Shown piece after piece: positions 36,407 through 45,965 of a DNA stretch of 64,000 nt. Each line of letters opens with the position of its first letter. Position 1 is the stretch's first letter. Both the position numbers and the translations under genes were made by a program. The notes beneath the pieces were generated by a model that saw only the letters and a program-made list of their open reading frames with translations, searched no databases and was not told where the DNA came from. The DNA is from Chthoniobacteraceae bacterium (lineage in GTDB: Bacteria > Verrucomicrobiota > Verrucomicrobiia > Chthoniobacterales > Chthoniobacteraceae): NCBI GenBank assembly GCA_947449735.1, contig CANFTB010000009.1, forward strand, positions 38,210 through 102,209, given 5' to 3'.

Positions 36407-37396
36407 ATGCCCTCATACCGTTCAGCGGGAACGTTTCTTTCTCTCGTCCTCACGACCACTCTCCGGGCGCAGCAGGTGACCATCACCCCTTCGGAGAAGG
36501 GCCTGCGCATCGAAGTGGACGGCGCGCTGTTCACCGAGTACGTCACCAAAGACACCCAGCATCCCTGCTTTTACCCCGTCATAGGCCCCAGCGGCGCTGG
36601 CCTCACCCGCGAGTATCCACCCGCACCGGGCGCAAAGGTCGACCACCCCCACCACAGTTCCATTTGGATCGGCCACGACGGGGTGAACGGCGTCAATTTC
36701 TGGTACATCTGGGGCACCACGGGCTCGATCCAAACCACGGCCCTCTCCGACCGTAAAGCCGAAGGCAACAGCGCCTCCTTCCATGCCTCTTCAAAATGGG
36801 TGACATCCGCCGGCGAAGCCGTGCTCAGGGATGAACGCCAGTTCGTCATCACCGCACTTCCCCGGGGCGCGCGGCAGATCGATGTCAAAGTAACTTTCCT
36901 GGCGTCCGAGGGCGACGTCACCTTCCGGGATTCGAAGGAAGGCACTATGGGCATCCGCGTGGCCCCAACCATGACCGCCAGCCCCAACAAACTGGATCAA
37001 TCGGGCGGCGGCGGCCACATCCTCACAAGCGAGGGCGCCACCGACGCCGCAGCTTGGGGAACCCGCGCTAAGTGGGTGGCCTACTACGGCCCGGACCCCC
37101 GCGGGCAGCTCGCTTCCATCACCATGATGGACCATCCCTCCAACCTGCGCCACCCCACCTGGTGGCACGTACGCGCCTACGGCCTTTTCGCAGCCAACCC
37201 ATTCGGCCAAAGTGATTTTGAAGCCCCGCGCGAGAATGAAAAAGCCATCACCATCGGCGGCCGCGGCACCAAGGGCAACTTCACCCTGACCAAAGGCCAG
37301 TCCCTAACCCAGCGCTACCGGATCCTCCTCCAAAGCGGGCCACCGAACACCAGCCAACTCGACTCCATCTTCACCTCCTTCCAGTCCGATCAATAG
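36407..37396 (+). CDS. Exported PmoA/DUF6807-family protein
   Basis: The 329-residue protein has a short signal peptide (GTFLSLVLTTTLRAQQ) and the PmoA/DUF6807 pattern: LFTEYVTKDTQHPCFYPVIGPSG, then DHPHHSSIWIGHDGVNGVNFW, and MDHPSNLRHPTWWHVRAYGL near the C-terminus. The family name comes from early annotation and does not imply methane oxidation. Members in this phylum are found with carbohydrate-use genes. The conserved His-rich segment may bind metal. It follows the amidohydrolase gene by 77 nt on the same strand. Confidence 0.82.
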   Translation: MPSYRSAGTFLSLVLTTTLRAQQVTITPSEKGLRIEVDGALFTEYVTKDTQHPCFYPVIGPSGAGLTREYPPAPGAKVDHPHHSSIWIGHDGVNGVNFWYIWGTTGSIQTTALSDRKAEGNSASFHASSKWVTSAGEAVLRDERQFVITALPRGARQIDVKVTFLASEGDVTFRDSKEGTMGIRVAPTMTASPNKLDQSGGGGHILTSEGATDAAAWGTRAKWVAYYGPDPRGQLASITMMDHPSNLRHPTWWHVRAYGLFAANPFGQSDFEAPRENEKAITIGGRGTKGNFTLTKGQSLTQRYRILLQSGPPNTSQLDSIFTSFQSDQ

Positions 37397-37430
37397 CCAG
37401 CCCTCGATCAGATACACTAACCCTCCCTCC

Positions 37431-38546
37431 TTATCTCCGGAGTAGCCGTCTCAACCACCCGCCAAAACGTCCCGTCCCGACGCCGTCCATCATCAGGAGC
37501 TCGCTGAGATTTTCCTGCGTAAACACGCCCAGAAGACGCCCGTCCTCATCCAGCACGGGAAGGGCCGGGCTTTGGTGTTCCTGCATCACCCGGCAGGCGT
37601 GCGACAGCAACTGCGTCGGCCCAACCGGGGGCAGATCCGTTCTGGCATACTCCAGAGCCATCCCCATGGGCCCGGCAAGATTCAACCCTTCTATCAACCG
37701 GTTCCGCGTCAGCAAACCCACACAGTGCCCACCTTCGTCCACCAACGGAAACGTGTGCTGCGAGGCATGGAGCAGCAGGTCCACCGCGTCAGCCAGCGTG
37801 GCGTCAGTAGGCAGCCTGGTAAACAGAGTCAGCATCGCATCCCTCACCCGCAGCCCCCTGGAGGCCTCTTTTAAATCCACCTGCGCCGCCTCGTTCCCCG
37901 CCCCCAAAAACACAAACACAGCCACAAAGACCAACATCGGCGCCGACAGGTAAAGCCCGCCCAGTCCCAAAAGGACGGCAAACCCCTGTCCTACCGCCGC
38001 CGCCACGCGTGTGCTTTTCTGGTAACTCATGGTCATGGCGAGAAGGGCCCGGAACACCCTCCCCCCGTCCATTGGAAACACCGGCAACAAGTTGAAAAAC
38101 AAAAGCCCTACGTTGATCGCAAACAACTTGGACCAAAGCATGCTCCAGCTTTGAATCGCATCATCAAGGGGAGGCAGCACAAACCCCGACAACACGCCGA
38201 ACACCAGCGCGAGCAAAGCGCTTACCAAAGGCCCTCCAATCGCCACCACAATTTCCTGACCCGGCTTTTCAGGAATCCGCTCCAGCCGGGCAAGACCTCC
38301 AATCGGCATCAAAGTAATGTCCGGCGTCCGAATGCCGTAGCGGCGGGCAGCCATGGCGTGGCCGAACTCGTGCAGCAGAATGCAGGTGAAAATCAGAAGG
38401 ATGAACGTGACTCCACTCAGCGCGGACATCCACCCGCCCTCCATTCCATCGCGAAAACCGATCCATCCCAAAAAAAGAATAAAGGTCAGGTGAATCCGGA
38501 CCTGGATTCCTGAGATACGGGCCACTGGAAAAGACCACTGCATCAA
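37431..38546 (-). CDS. Site-2 protease-like M50 metallopeptidase with CBS domains
   Basis: The 371-residue membrane protein has His59-Glu60-x-x-His63 (LLHEFGHAMAARRYG) and the distal NLLPVFPMDGGRVFRALLA motif with the zinc-ligand Asp, the two hallmarks of intramembrane M50 proteases. Several hydrophobic spans surround them. The C-terminal ~130 residues form a CBS pair (VRDAMLTLFTRLPTDATLADAV and LPVLDEDGRLLGVFTQENL), likely an adenosine-nucleotide sensor. Such SpoIVFB/Rip-type proteases cleave regulators in the membrane; the substrate is unknown. A sigma-factor gene lies immediately upstream on the same strand, an interesting but unproven link. Confidence 0.9.
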   Translation of the reverse strand: MMQWSFPVARISGIQVRIHLTFILFLGWIGFRDGMEGGWMSALSGVTFILLIFTCILLHEFGHAMAARRYGIRTPDITLMPIGGLARLERIPEKPGQEIVVAIGGPLVSALLALVFGVLSGFVLPPLDDAIQSWSMLWSKLFAINVGLLFFNLLPVFPMDGGRVFRALLAMTMSYQKSTRVAAAVGQGFAVLLGLGGLYLSAPMLVFVAVFVFLGAGNEAAQVDLKEASRGLRVRDAMLTLFTRLPTDATLADAVDLLLHASQHTFPLVDEGGHCVGLLTRNRLIEGLNLAGPMGMALEYARTDLPPVGPTQLLSHACRVMQEHQSPALPVLDEDGRLLGVFTQENLSELLMMDGVGTGRFGGWLRRLLRR

Positions 38547-38773
38547 GACCTCCCCAGATGATTTGCCACGCGTAATTTCATTCCTGTCGTTCCTTCAACC
38601 AAGCTGCGCAGACCGGTCCCATTCGGGCTCCGGGCCACGCGACCATTCTCGCCTCCTACACCTCAGCACATCAAGCCGCAGCCTCAAAGGTCGTGCGCAA
38701 ACGGGCGTCTCAGCAGCCAATGCTCGCAGGCCGCCCACGAAGGGCCTCCCCCGCGCGCGCTGCCTCCCTCCAC

Positions 38774-39745
38774 TCAGGCCGTCTGCCCAATCCCCGGAGT
38801 CGCGAGCAACCCTGCCCCACCCTCCGGCAACGCCCTCAACGCACGCACCCGCTTCCCAACCTTCTCCCGCCTCTGCTTCCTTTCAAGAAGCGACCAGGCG
38901 CTGGATTCCGAAAAAGCCCTGCGCACCTTCACGAGAGCTAGCTCAGCAATGCGGCGCACCCACTCGTGGCTCACACCCATCCTGCGCCCGAGTTCCCTGA
39001 AGGAAACTGCCGCGGGTGCGTTCAAGCCGAACTTGAGGGACAAGACTTGAAACTCCCGCTCATCCAGATCGGCCAGGCAGGCGAGCATCTCGTCGTGCAT
39101 CTCCTCCGCGTCCATCCGGGCCGCGGGATGCTCCGCCGACTCGTCCGCAAGACTGTCCCCGAGGCTGCGCTCGCCGTCCTCACCGGTCGTCATGTCCATG
39201 GACACCACCTCAACCCTGTCCCCGTTGACCTCCATCAGGTCCTCCGCTGAAATTCCCAGCCGCTCGGTCAACTCCGCTTCGCTCGCCGAATGTCCAAGCT
39301 GCGAGGAGATTTCCTCCTGAATTTTCCCAAGCTTGCGCAGACGCTGGGAGCGCCAAACCGGGACGCGGATCACACGAGCCTGGGAGTTGATCGCACGGTG
39401 GATGCGCTGACGGATCCACACCGAGGCGTAGGTCAGAAATTTCGTCCCAAACTTGGGGTCGTAAAGCTCTGCCGCCCTCATCAGCCCGAGGTTTCCCTCT
39501 GCGATCAAGTCGGAAAGGGCCATCCCGAATCCGGAATACTGGTGGGCTATTTTCACCACCAGCCGGAGATGGGACTTTACCAGCACCTCGCGGGCAGCCG
39601 CGTCGCCGCTCCGCGATGCGCGGCCCAGCTCCAAAGTTTCCTCATGGGTCAAATTCGAGTACTGGGCCACCTCCTTCAGATAAGCGTCCAAAGCACTCCA
39701 GTCTCCGCTGCGGGCGCTTGCGATGCGTTGGGCGATTTTTTTCAT
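38774..39745 (-). CDS. Sigma-70 family RNA polymerase sigma factor (group 2-like)
   Basis: The 323-residue protein shows region 1.2 (DAYLKEVAQYSNLTHEETLELG), region 2 (LRLVVKIAHQYSGFGMALSDLIAEGNLGLMRA split, then YDPKFGTKFLTYASVWIRQRI) and region 4.2 (FRELGRRMGVSHEWVRRIAELALVKVR) with the helix-turn-helix. Region 1.1 of housekeeping RpoD is absent, so it is RpoS/RpoH-sized. The C-terminus extends ~45 residues beyond region 4 in a basic tail. The upstream region has direct repeats and tandem hairpins, suggesting regulated expression. Confidence 0.92.
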   Translation of the reverse strand: MKKIAQRIASARSGDWSALDAYLKEVAQYSNLTHEETLELGRASRSGDAAAREVLVKSHLRLVVKIAHQYSGFGMALSDLIAEGNLGLMRAAELYDPKFGTKFLTYASVWIRQRIHRAINSQARVIRVPVWRSQRLRKLGKIQEEISSQLGHSASEAELTERLGISAEDLMEVNGDRVEVVSMDMTTGEDGERSLGDSLADESAEHPAARMDAEEMHDEMLACLADLDEREFQVLSLKFGLNAPAAVSFRELGRRMGVSHEWVRRIAELALVKVRRAFSESSAWSLLERKQRREKVGKRVRALRALPEGGAGLLATPGIGQTA

Positions 39746-39781
39746 AAAATGGAGGGTTAAACTTCGAACGTGTCCCTGAAG

Positions 39782-39857
39782 GGACCTCTTCTGATCTACT
39801 CAAACTCCAGCACAAGGGCCGACTCCCGCTCTCCAGTCGCTTCAAAGGACCTCTTCT
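39782..39857. repeat. Direct repeat GGACCTCTTCT (two copies, 65 bp apart)
   Basis: Identical 11-mers occur at 39782-39792 and 39847-39857, about 40 and 100 bp upstream of the sigma-factor start. On the coding strand they read AGAAGAGGTCC. They could be binding sites for a regulator of the sigma gene. Confidence 0.5.
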
Positions 39858-39908
39858 AGTGCGCTTACCACGGATTGCAGCTGAAGGAATCCGACGAACG
39901 CTCTCAGA

Positions 39909-39943
39909 GTCTCCCCTGAGACGCCGAGTCTCTCATGAGACTC
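39909..39943. promoter_or_regulatory. Two tandem GTCTC-N4-GAGAC hairpins
   Basis: GTCTC-CCCT-GAGAC at 39909-39922 is followed after 5 nt by a longer GAGTCTC-TCAT-GAGACTC at 39926-39943. The two share the GTCTC/GAGAC stems and a 4-nt loop. They may be repeated operators or an RNA element in the 5' leader of the sigma-factor transcript. Confidence 0.45.
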
Positions 39944-40271
39944 ACTCAGCGGCGCAGGCTTTGACTGCAATCGACTACAAATGTGCTTTGGTTGACAACG
40001 GCTGCGGATGCGGGGTTCAAAAAAGACTTATAAAAATGAAAGGCTGCCTGATTTTTTCAAAGGCAGCACAAGCCCCCCCGGCATATGACGTTTTAACCTC
40101 CCCTTCTTAATCCATTTTAGCGTAATGTTCACGGCTGCCTGAACAAAAACCACTGAACGTCCCTTTCCTTTCCGTCCCTTTCGACCCTAAAATCAGCTCC
40201 TGCGCCTCCTCGCCCGTTTCACAGGAGGCGCCGCCCCTTCTCAAAGCCTGTCTCCCCCGGAGCAACTCCCC

Positions 40272-40769
40272 ATGAGCCGTTGCATTCAAAACATTGCCAT
40301 TCTGGCGCCACTGGTAATCTTTTTCCAGAGCTGCGCCACGTTTGAAAGCCAGGAAAGGGAGGGCAAGAAACACGCCAAGATGCTGGTCCGCACCACCGCC
40401 TACACCCACACAGAGGCGGGAGGTTCCAAAAATGCCGTGGGAAGCCGCCTGCGTTTTGGCAGCGATGTATCCTCGGCGGCGGCAGACTGGAGCTGGTTGC
40501 CAATGGGAACGCGCTTCCGGCTGATTGAGACAGGAAGAATCTACGTCATCGAAGACTACGGCACCGCGCTCGTAGGCAAGAAAACGATCGACCTCTACAT
40601 GCCGAACGAACCGATGATGCGGGCCTGGGGGGTCAAAATGGTGAACATTGAGATCCTGGATTGGGGCTCAAAACCTATGAGCCGCATGCTTTTGGAGAGC
40701 CGCAGAAACGGAGCGACCGCCCGCCGGATGCTCACGGCGATGGAAACCGAGAATCCGAGATCCCCGTAG
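40272..40769 (+). CDS. 3D-domain lipoprotein
   Basis: The 165-residue protein has a lipoprotein signal (ILAPLVIFFQSCATFE; FQSC is an imperfect lipobox with the lipid-bearing Cys at residue 21) and a 3D domain. TTAYTHTEAGGSKNAVGSRL, ADWSWLPMGTRFRL and EDYGTALVGKKTIDLYM carry the spaced Asp residues (here Asp in EDYG and IDLYM) that define the family. 3D domains occur in MltA and other peptidoglycan-cleaving or -binding proteins, so an envelope-remodelling role is likely. Confidence 0.85.
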   Translation: MSRCIQNIAILAPLVIFFQSCATFESQEREGKKHAKMLVRTTAYTHTEAGGSKNAVGSRLRFGSDVSSAAADWSWLPMGTRFRLIETGRIYVIEDYGTALVGKKTIDLYMPNEPMMRAWGVKMVNIEILDWGSKPMSRMLLESRRNGATARRMLTAMETENPRSP

Positions 40770-40910
40770 GCTGCCTGAGCCGAGCAGGCTGGGGCTCACG
40801 CGGAGCTGCGGAGGGCGCGGAGGAGGTTTTTGGGAAGAACATAGCCCCGACACCCCGCATAGCCTCAGGCATCCCGAGCACGCCCCTGTCTTCCACTCCC
40901 AACAGGCCGT

Positions 40911-41219
40911 TCAGCGGGCGGGTGCTCCTGAATCTAACAACAAAGTGGCCCGCTCCCGCCCGGAGTCCCTGCGCAGAGAGTCCACTTCGCCGTATTCAGA
41001 GTCCTCCGAACCGACTGAGTCAAAACCGGTCTCCCTCTCCAACTCGCGGGCGTGGGCAGCTTCAGCCATCAAACGGGGAAGCGCAGAGAGAACCGTGGCC
41101 TCAATCAGGGAAGAAAGGTGAAGCCCCTGGCTGGCGGCAAAATCCCTCAACCTCCTGACGTCCATTCTGTCCATCCATGCGCCTATCTTGACTTTGTTTG
41201 CAGCACGTACGTTTGGCAT
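40911..41219 (-). CDS. Small protein of unknown function, possible DNA-binding
   Basis: A 102-residue product from the ATG at 41219 begins with a basic region (VRAANKVKIGAWMDRMDVRRLRDFAA) and a helix (GLHLSSLIEATVLSALPRLM) reminiscent of ribbon-helix-helix architecture, followed by an acidic and then Ser/Arg-rich tail. A longer frame to 41318 adds residues with no support. I cannot assign a function. It is downstream of the FAD oxidoreductase gene on the same strand, 95 nt away. Confidence 0.45.
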   Translation of the reverse strand: MPNVRAANKVKIGAWMDRMDVRRLRDFAASQGLHLSSLIEATVLSALPRLMAEAAHARELERETGFDSVGSEDSEYGEVDSLRRDSGRERATLLLDSGAPAR

Positions 41220-41314
41220 CGTACCACTGATTCGCGTCTGGGAAATCTTCCGGAGGCACGATTCCTCCAAAAAACTGCCCTTTTTCAAAACAGGCCTGCA
41301 AACAAACGGCTCAA

Positions 41315-43669
41315 TCAAGGCACCGCGACCACCTGCACCGCGTCCACCACCACATTGCCGTCCGCCCCCTCTGTCTTGAACACCACGGCATTCGGCACGC
41401 CCTGCTTAAACTCGTACGTCCCAAACAGATTCACACCCTTGGGGGTAGACACCTTCTGGTTCAAACGTGACAGGACGGGATCCTGCCCCGAACGCTCCAG
41501 CGTACACGACGCGTTCGATGCCCGATTTTCGTGCCCCGCCCAAATGAGGCGCACTTCGTACTTGCCGCTAGTCGGAACCTTGAACTCAAACCGTGCCGAT
41601 CCGCCGGTCTTCGGCCCCGCGTAGCGGGATCCGCCCCCGACGCAGGGTGCCAGGTTTGTTTTGGCCCACTCGCCTGAAAACACCGCGCTGGTGTCGTCCA
41701 CAAGAATTCCTGAGAGCAGTTCGGAATCAGACCCGTCTCCGAGGTTCAAACGGTTCGCAAATTGGGGGAGGTCCAAATTCATCCTGCCCACGGGAAGCTT
41801 CAGCGGGTCTGGCAAACTGATATCCAAACGGGACTCGCCCTTGAGGGAGTCTCGCCGGGTGGCGCCGGGCTGCTCGGCAAGACGGATGAGTTCGGGCAAA
41901 TGCTTCTCGTACACCCCCCGAGGCGAGGTGCCGTGCAGAACAGACAGATAGGCAGCCTTTCCGACGATCTCGCCCATCATGCCGCAGGTGCGCATCACGC
42001 GGATTGTACCAAGCGCTTGGTGCGTCACACTGATGTTGCGGCCGGCCATGAAAAGGTTCGGCACGTTCTTCGAGTAAAAGCAGCGATAGGGCACGGGATA
42101 GCCGTTTTTACGGTCTACATGACGGCCAAATTCTGCGCGGGAAATGAAGGGGTTCTCGGGCGTTTTCTTCGCGTACTGTTCCCGGGGATAGTGCAGGTCG
42201 ATATCCCAAGTGGTCGGCACGAAACCGTCTGGAAACTCGCGTCTCTCCACAATGTCGTCCTGAGTCAAAACCAAATCTCCCTGAAGCAACCTGCTCTCGC
42301 GGGGGCCGCCGACATGGGAAACCCACTTCAGCGCCGCGTTCGCATTTTCATCCTTTTTCTCGCCCCGTTTCAGTCCGCTAAACGCCCCGAAGACGGCGCG
42401 CAGGTTCCAGTCACGAATCAACTCGAGATCATTGAGCGGGTGCTTGTCGAAGCCCGACTCCCAGAACCACTCCCCCTTGAAAAAGGGTTTCCCGTCGACC
42501 AGCGACTTGCTTTTCGGAGTGGCAGGAAAATCGCCCGCATCCAGAGGCAACGCCCACGGCGTTTCCGGCCAAGCCTGAACAGAATCCTCCTGCTGATAAT
42601 ACCACATGTTGGACATCCCCATGTGGCCCTTTTCCTCCATCGTAAAGTCCGCTCCGGCCAGGCCGCCCACCGTCCCGTGCCCGGTGCAATCCACGAAAAG
42701 TTTCCCCCTGAAAACGCGCTCCCTTCCGCTGCGCACGTCCAAGGCCGTCACACCCTTGATCTGTCCGCCCTTTGAATCCTGAAGCACACCCTGCACAAAA
42801 TGGCCGAGGAACAAGGAAAGCGTCTTTTCGTTCCGGCAGACCGCCTCCTTGCGGCCGTCCACAAAATGCTCCGCGGGTCCGGGACTGTCGGGGGAGCGGT
42901 CTGCGAATTCCTCCACGATTTCCCCTACGTGCGGATACTTGCCCCTCATGGTTCCGCCCATGGCCCAGACACCGATTTCGCTGCTGCCGTTGCCGCCCAG
43001 GACAAACCGATCCTGAATCAAGGCCACCTTCAAAGACTGGCGTGCGGCAGAAATTGCCGCGCCCAGCCCTGCGTACCCTCCACCGACGACCACCAAATCG
43101 TACTCGCCAGCCTCGTCTGAGGCCCCCGCCGGGTTCAACCACTTTTTGCGGGCCTCGACCAGTGCGGCGCCGTCAGGAGGGGTGAACTGGGGATCATTGC
43201 TCAAAAGAATGGCGTCGCAACGCCCGTCGAACCCGGTCAAGTCGCGCAGCGCGATCGTGGCCTCTCCCTGCGGCAGGCTCACAGCATCGCCAGCCTGCCA
43301 GTGCCAATCGGCTCCCTGGGTACCGAACTCTGAGGCCAGCGCCTTGCCGTTCACCAAAAGTTGAAACCGGCCTGGTTTTCCGGAGGCGCCCCACGGAGCC
43401 ACCCAGTCCTTGGTTCGCACCCACACATGATAGGTTCCAGCCTCTTTGATCTGCACCTTTCCCTCGGCGTCTTTCACCGGTTTGCCCAGACCATGCGCCA
43501 GCAGGTAGGGGGAACCCATGACAGGGACAAATGAGGTATCCAAAGCCCAGCCGCCATGCGTCTCCAGAGATTCCGCCTCTAGAAATACGGTCTGAGCGGC
43601 GCTTGCTGCTCCTGCGCACAGGAGGCTGATGCCAAGGGCCAAAATACCGGGGGATTTTAATTTTCTCAT
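41315..43669 (-). CDS. Exported FAD-dependent oxidoreductase with carbohydrate-binding-like flanks
   Basis: The 784-residue protein has a signal peptide (ALGISLLCAGAASAAQ), then ~150 residues resembling a carbohydrate-binding or GH-associated beta-sandwich (AGTYHVWVRTKDWVAPWG). The FAD core starts at YDLVVVGGGYAGLGAAISAAR with the GxGxxG Rossmann motif and runs through a LFVDCTGHGTVGGLAGADF segment to FMAGRNISVTHQALGTIRV. The last ~150 residues form another beta-sandwich (SGKYEVRLIWAGHENRA). This FAD-dependent family (PF12831-like) is abundant in Planctomycetes-Verrucomicrobia and probably oxidises polysaccharide-derived substrates outside the cytoplasm. Confidence 0.85.
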   Translation of the reverse strand: MRKLKSPGILALGISLLCAGAASAAQTVFLEAESLETHGGWALDTSFVPVMGSPYLLAHGLGKPVKDAEGKVQIKEAGTYHVWVRTKDWVAPWGASGKPGRFQLLVNGKALASEFGTQGADWHWQAGDAVSLPQGEATIALRDLTGFDGRCDAILLSNDPQFTPPDGAALVEARKKWLNPAGASDEAGEYDLVVVGGGYAGLGAAISAARQSLKVALIQDRFVLGGNGSSEIGVWAMGGTMRGKYPHVGEIVEEFADRSPDSPGPAEHFVDGRKEAVCRNEKTLSLFLGHFVQGVLQDSKGGQIKGVTALDVRSGRERVFRGKLFVDCTGHGTVGGLAGADFTMEEKGHMGMSNMWYYQQEDSVQAWPETPWALPLDAGDFPATPKSKSLVDGKPFFKGEWFWESGFDKHPLNDLELIRDWNLRAVFGAFSGLKRGEKKDENANAALKWVSHVGGPRESRLLQGDLVLTQDDIVERREFPDGFVPTTWDIDLHYPREQYAKKTPENPFISRAEFGRHVDRKNGYPVPYRCFYSKNVPNLFMAGRNISVTHQALGTIRVMRTCGMMGEIVGKAAYLSVLHGTSPRGVYEKHLPELIRLAEQPGATRRDSLKGESRLDISLPDPLKLPVGRMNLDLPQFANRLNLGDGSDSELLSGILVDDTSAVFSGEWAKTNLAPCVGGGSRYAGPKTGGSARFEFKVPTSGKYEVRLIWAGHENRASNASCTLERSGQDPVLSRLNQKVSTPKGVNLFGTYEFKQGVPNAVVFKTEGADGNVVVDAVQVVAVP

Positions 43670-43794
43670 AGAGTCAAAACGATGCCGCCCAAGGTAAATG
43701 CGCGATGGGTCGCGACATTAGAAGAAGACTCTCCAGAGGGACAACGTATTTTGGCAGCCCTCCAAGGGGTCTGGAGAACTGGGATTCTCCCCCG

Positions 43795-44373
43795 CTATGC
43801 TGTCGAACCGCGGCTCACCTTCTGGCGTTCGGCTGGATCCAACTCCCTCCAGTCACCCGCGGACAATCCCCCCAGTTCCAAGAGACCGATCCGCACCCTG
43901 AGCAGGCGCAAAGTCGGATGGCCGATGGCGGCGGTCATTTTTCGGACCTGGTGGTACTTCCCCTCCACGAGCTCGAGAGAAATCCAGCAATCGGCCACGG
44001 TTTTACGGGCGCGCACCGGCGGATCCCGGGGAGCCAAATCCGGTTGGGGATCCAGAATCCGGGCGCGGCAAGGGAGCGTTTGCCTCCCACCCAAAACAAC
44101 ACCCTTGCTGAGGGCCTGAAGAGCCTCGGAGGTTGGGATCCGTTCGACCTGGGACCAGTACTCACGCACGTGAGCCTTCGAGGGGTGCAGCAAGCGGGCG
44201 TTCCATTCCGGTTCGTCGCTCAACAGGAGAAGACCCTCGCTGTCAGCGTCAAGGCGGCCTATCGGGTAGACGCGCGGAGGAAATCCGAACGACGCCAGGG
44301 TTCCCCAGCGAGACCCCGGCTCCGGGGTAAACTGCGAGAGAAAACCGTAAGGCTTGTGAAAGGCTATCAGCAC
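43795..44373 (-). CDS. rluE: rRNA pseudouridine synthase, RluE/RsuA type
   Basis: The 192-residue protein has the RsuA/RluB-family signature YPIGRLDADSEGLLLLSD with catalytic Asp42, plus HVREYWSQVERIPT and VEGKYHQVRKMTAAIGHPTLRLLRVRIG. It lacks an N-terminal S4 domain, as does RluE, which modifies U2457 of 23S rRNA in E. coli. Target position in this organism is inferred. Confidence 0.85.
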   Translation of the reverse strand: MLIAFHKPYGFLSQFTPEPGSRWGTLASFGFPPRVYPIGRLDADSEGLLLLSDEPEWNARLLHPSKAHVREYWSQVERIPTSEALQALSKGVVLGGRQTLPCRARILDPQPDLAPRDPPVRARKTVADCWISLELVEGKYHQVRKMTAAIGHPTLRLLRVRIGLLELGGLSAGDWRELDPAERQKVSRGSTA

Positions 44374-44454
44374 GGGGCGGGGAAAACTCTGTTTCAGAAG
44401 CCAAAAACGGCGGGCAGTCTCTTTTGAGGCTGCCGCGCCGTTGATGGAGGATGC

Positions 44455-44490
44455 GCGCGCCGGCCCTCCATGAAGGGGATGCCGGCGCGC
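44455..44490. terminator. GC-rich hairpin after ahcY
   Basis: GCGCGCCGGC and GCCGGCGCGC form a perfect 10-bp stem around a 16-nt loop, 6 nt after the ahcY stop. No T-tract follows on the ahcY strand, so it may act as a stabiliser or rho-dependent terminator. Confidence 0.45.
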
Positions 44491-44496
44491 AGCTGT

Positions 44497-45918
44497 TTAG
44501 TAGCGGTAGTGTTCCGGCTTGAAGGGACCTTCGGAGGAAACCCCGAGGTACTCCGACTGGGCCGGCGTGAGCTTGGTGAGCTTCACCCCAATTTTCTCCA
44601 AGTGCAGGCGGGCGACTTCTTCGTCGAGGCGCTTCGGCAGCACATAGACCGAGGGCTTGTAGAGGTCGCGGTTCTTCCAGAGATCCAGCTGCGCGAGCAC
44701 CTGGTTGGAGAAGCTGTTGGACATTACGAAGCTGGGATGGCCGGTGGCGCAGCCCAGGTTCACGAGGCGGCCTTCCGCCAGCATGAAGATCTCATTGCCG
44801 TTGGCAAAACGGTACTTGTCGACCTGGGGTTTAATGTTGATGCGTTCCGCGCCGGACGTGTTGAGGCGGTCCACCTGGATTTCGTTGTCGAAGTGGCCGA
44901 TGTTTGCGATCACCGCCTGGTCCTTCATGGCCTTCATGTGCTCAAGGGTGATGACGTCCACATTCCCGGTGGTAGTGATATAGATGTCGGCGCGGCCGAG
45001 AGTATCCTCGATCGTTGTGACTTCATAGCCTTCCATCGCAGCCTGAAGCGCATTGATCGGATCCACTTCGGTCACGATCACCCGGGCACCCTGCCCGCGC
45101 AGGGACTGGGCCGAACCCTTGCCCACGTCTCCGTAACCGCAGACGACGGCGACCTTGCCGGAAATCATGACGTCGATGGCACGGTTGAGCCCGTCGACGA
45201 GGGAGTGGCGGCAGCCGTAGAGGTTGTCGAACTTCGACTTCGTCACGGAGTCGTTCACGTTGAAGGCTGGGACGAGCAGCTTGCCCTGTTCCTGCAGCTT
45301 GTAGAGACGGTGTACCCCGGTCGTGGTTTCTTCCGAAACGCCGCGCCATTCCTTCACGACTTCGTGCCAGTGGAGCGGGTTTTCACGGTGCATGTCCTTG
45401 AGAAGGTCTTTGATCACCTGCTCCTCCGTGTTGGAGGAGGCGGTGTTCACCCAACCGCTCCCGTCCTCAAGTTCGTAGCCCTTGTGGATGAGCAGGGTCA
45501 CGTCCCCGCCATCGTCGACGACCATCTGCGGGCCTTTGCCGTCGGGGAAAACCACGGCCTGTCTGGTACACCACCAGTATTCTTCGAGGGTCTCGCCCTT
45601 CCAGGCGAACACGGGAATCCCGGCGGCGGCGATGGCCGCAGCGGCGTGGTCCTGCGTGGAGAAAATATTGCAGCTGGCCCAGCGCACGTTGGCTCCCAAA
45701 TCGATCAGCGTCTCAATGAGAACCGCTGTCTGGATGGTCATGTGCAAAGACCCCGTGATGCGGACGCCGTTCAGCGGCTTTTGGGGCGCATACTTTTCGC
45801 GAATGGCCATCAAGCCGGGCATTTCCTTCTCGGCTATGATAATTTCCTTCCGGCCCCACTCGGCGAGCGAGAGGTCCCGGACTTTGAAGTCTGAGGCGGC
45901 GTGTGTTTGAGTCAGCAT
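44497..45918 (-). CDS. ahcY: S-adenosylhomocysteine hydrolase
   Basis: The 473-residue enzyme removes the methylation product SAH by reversible hydrolysis to adenosine and homocysteine. [22 protein letters not shown] is the NAD-binding loop, [16 protein letters not shown] and the C-terminal [21 protein letters not shown] end (here [17 protein letters not shown]) are diagnostic. It carries the ~40-residue insert seen in many bacterial AhcY proteins ([21 protein letters not shown]). It lies 47 nt downstream of metK on the same strand, so the two cycle enzymes are probably co-transcribed. Confidence 0.97.
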   Translation of the reverse strand: MLTQTHAASDFKVRDLSLAEWGRKEIIIAEKEMPGLMAIREKYAPQKPLNGVRITGSLHMTIQTAVLIETLIDLGANVRWASCNIFSTQDHAAAAIAAAGIPVFAWKGETLEEYWWCTRQAVVFPDGKGPQMVVDDGGDVTLLIHKGYELEDGSGWVNTASSNTEEQVIKDLLKDMHRENPLHWHEVVKEWRGVSEETTTGVHRLYKLQEQGKLLVPAFNVNDSVTKSKFDNLYGCRHSLVDGLNRAIDVMISGKVAVVCGYGDVGKGSAQSLRGQGARVIVTEVDPINALQAAMEGYEVTTIEDTLGRADIYITTTGNVDVITLEHMKAMKDQAVIANIGHFDNEIQVDRLNTSGAERINIKPQVDKYRFANGNEIFMLAEGRLVNLGCATGHPSFVMSNSFSNQVLAQLDLWKNRDLYKPSVYVLPKRLDEEVARLHLEKIGVKLTKLTPAQSEYLGVSSEGPFKPEHYRY

Positions 45919-45965
45919 GGTGGTGTGTTTTTCTTTCGGTTGAGTCGTGAGTGTCGGCGCCCGGA

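Larger units (their letters stand above)
39746..40271. other. Divergent region between sigma factor and 3D-domain lipoprotein genes
   Basis: The 526-bp gap holds an 11-mer direct repeat and two tandem hairpins (listed separately). An 83-codon open frame at 39859-40110 spans them but has no protein-like features. Promoters for both divergent genes must lie here. Confidence 0.55.

Noticed and set aside
39859..40110. 83-codon open frame upstream of the 3D-domain lipoprotein gene
   Set aside because: It spans the tandem hairpins and has no recognisable features; more likely regulatory DNA.
44470..45894. Plus-strand 474-codon open frame opposite ahcY
   Set aside because: It is an antisense frame of a highly conserved gene in GC-rich DNA; no family motif is visible.
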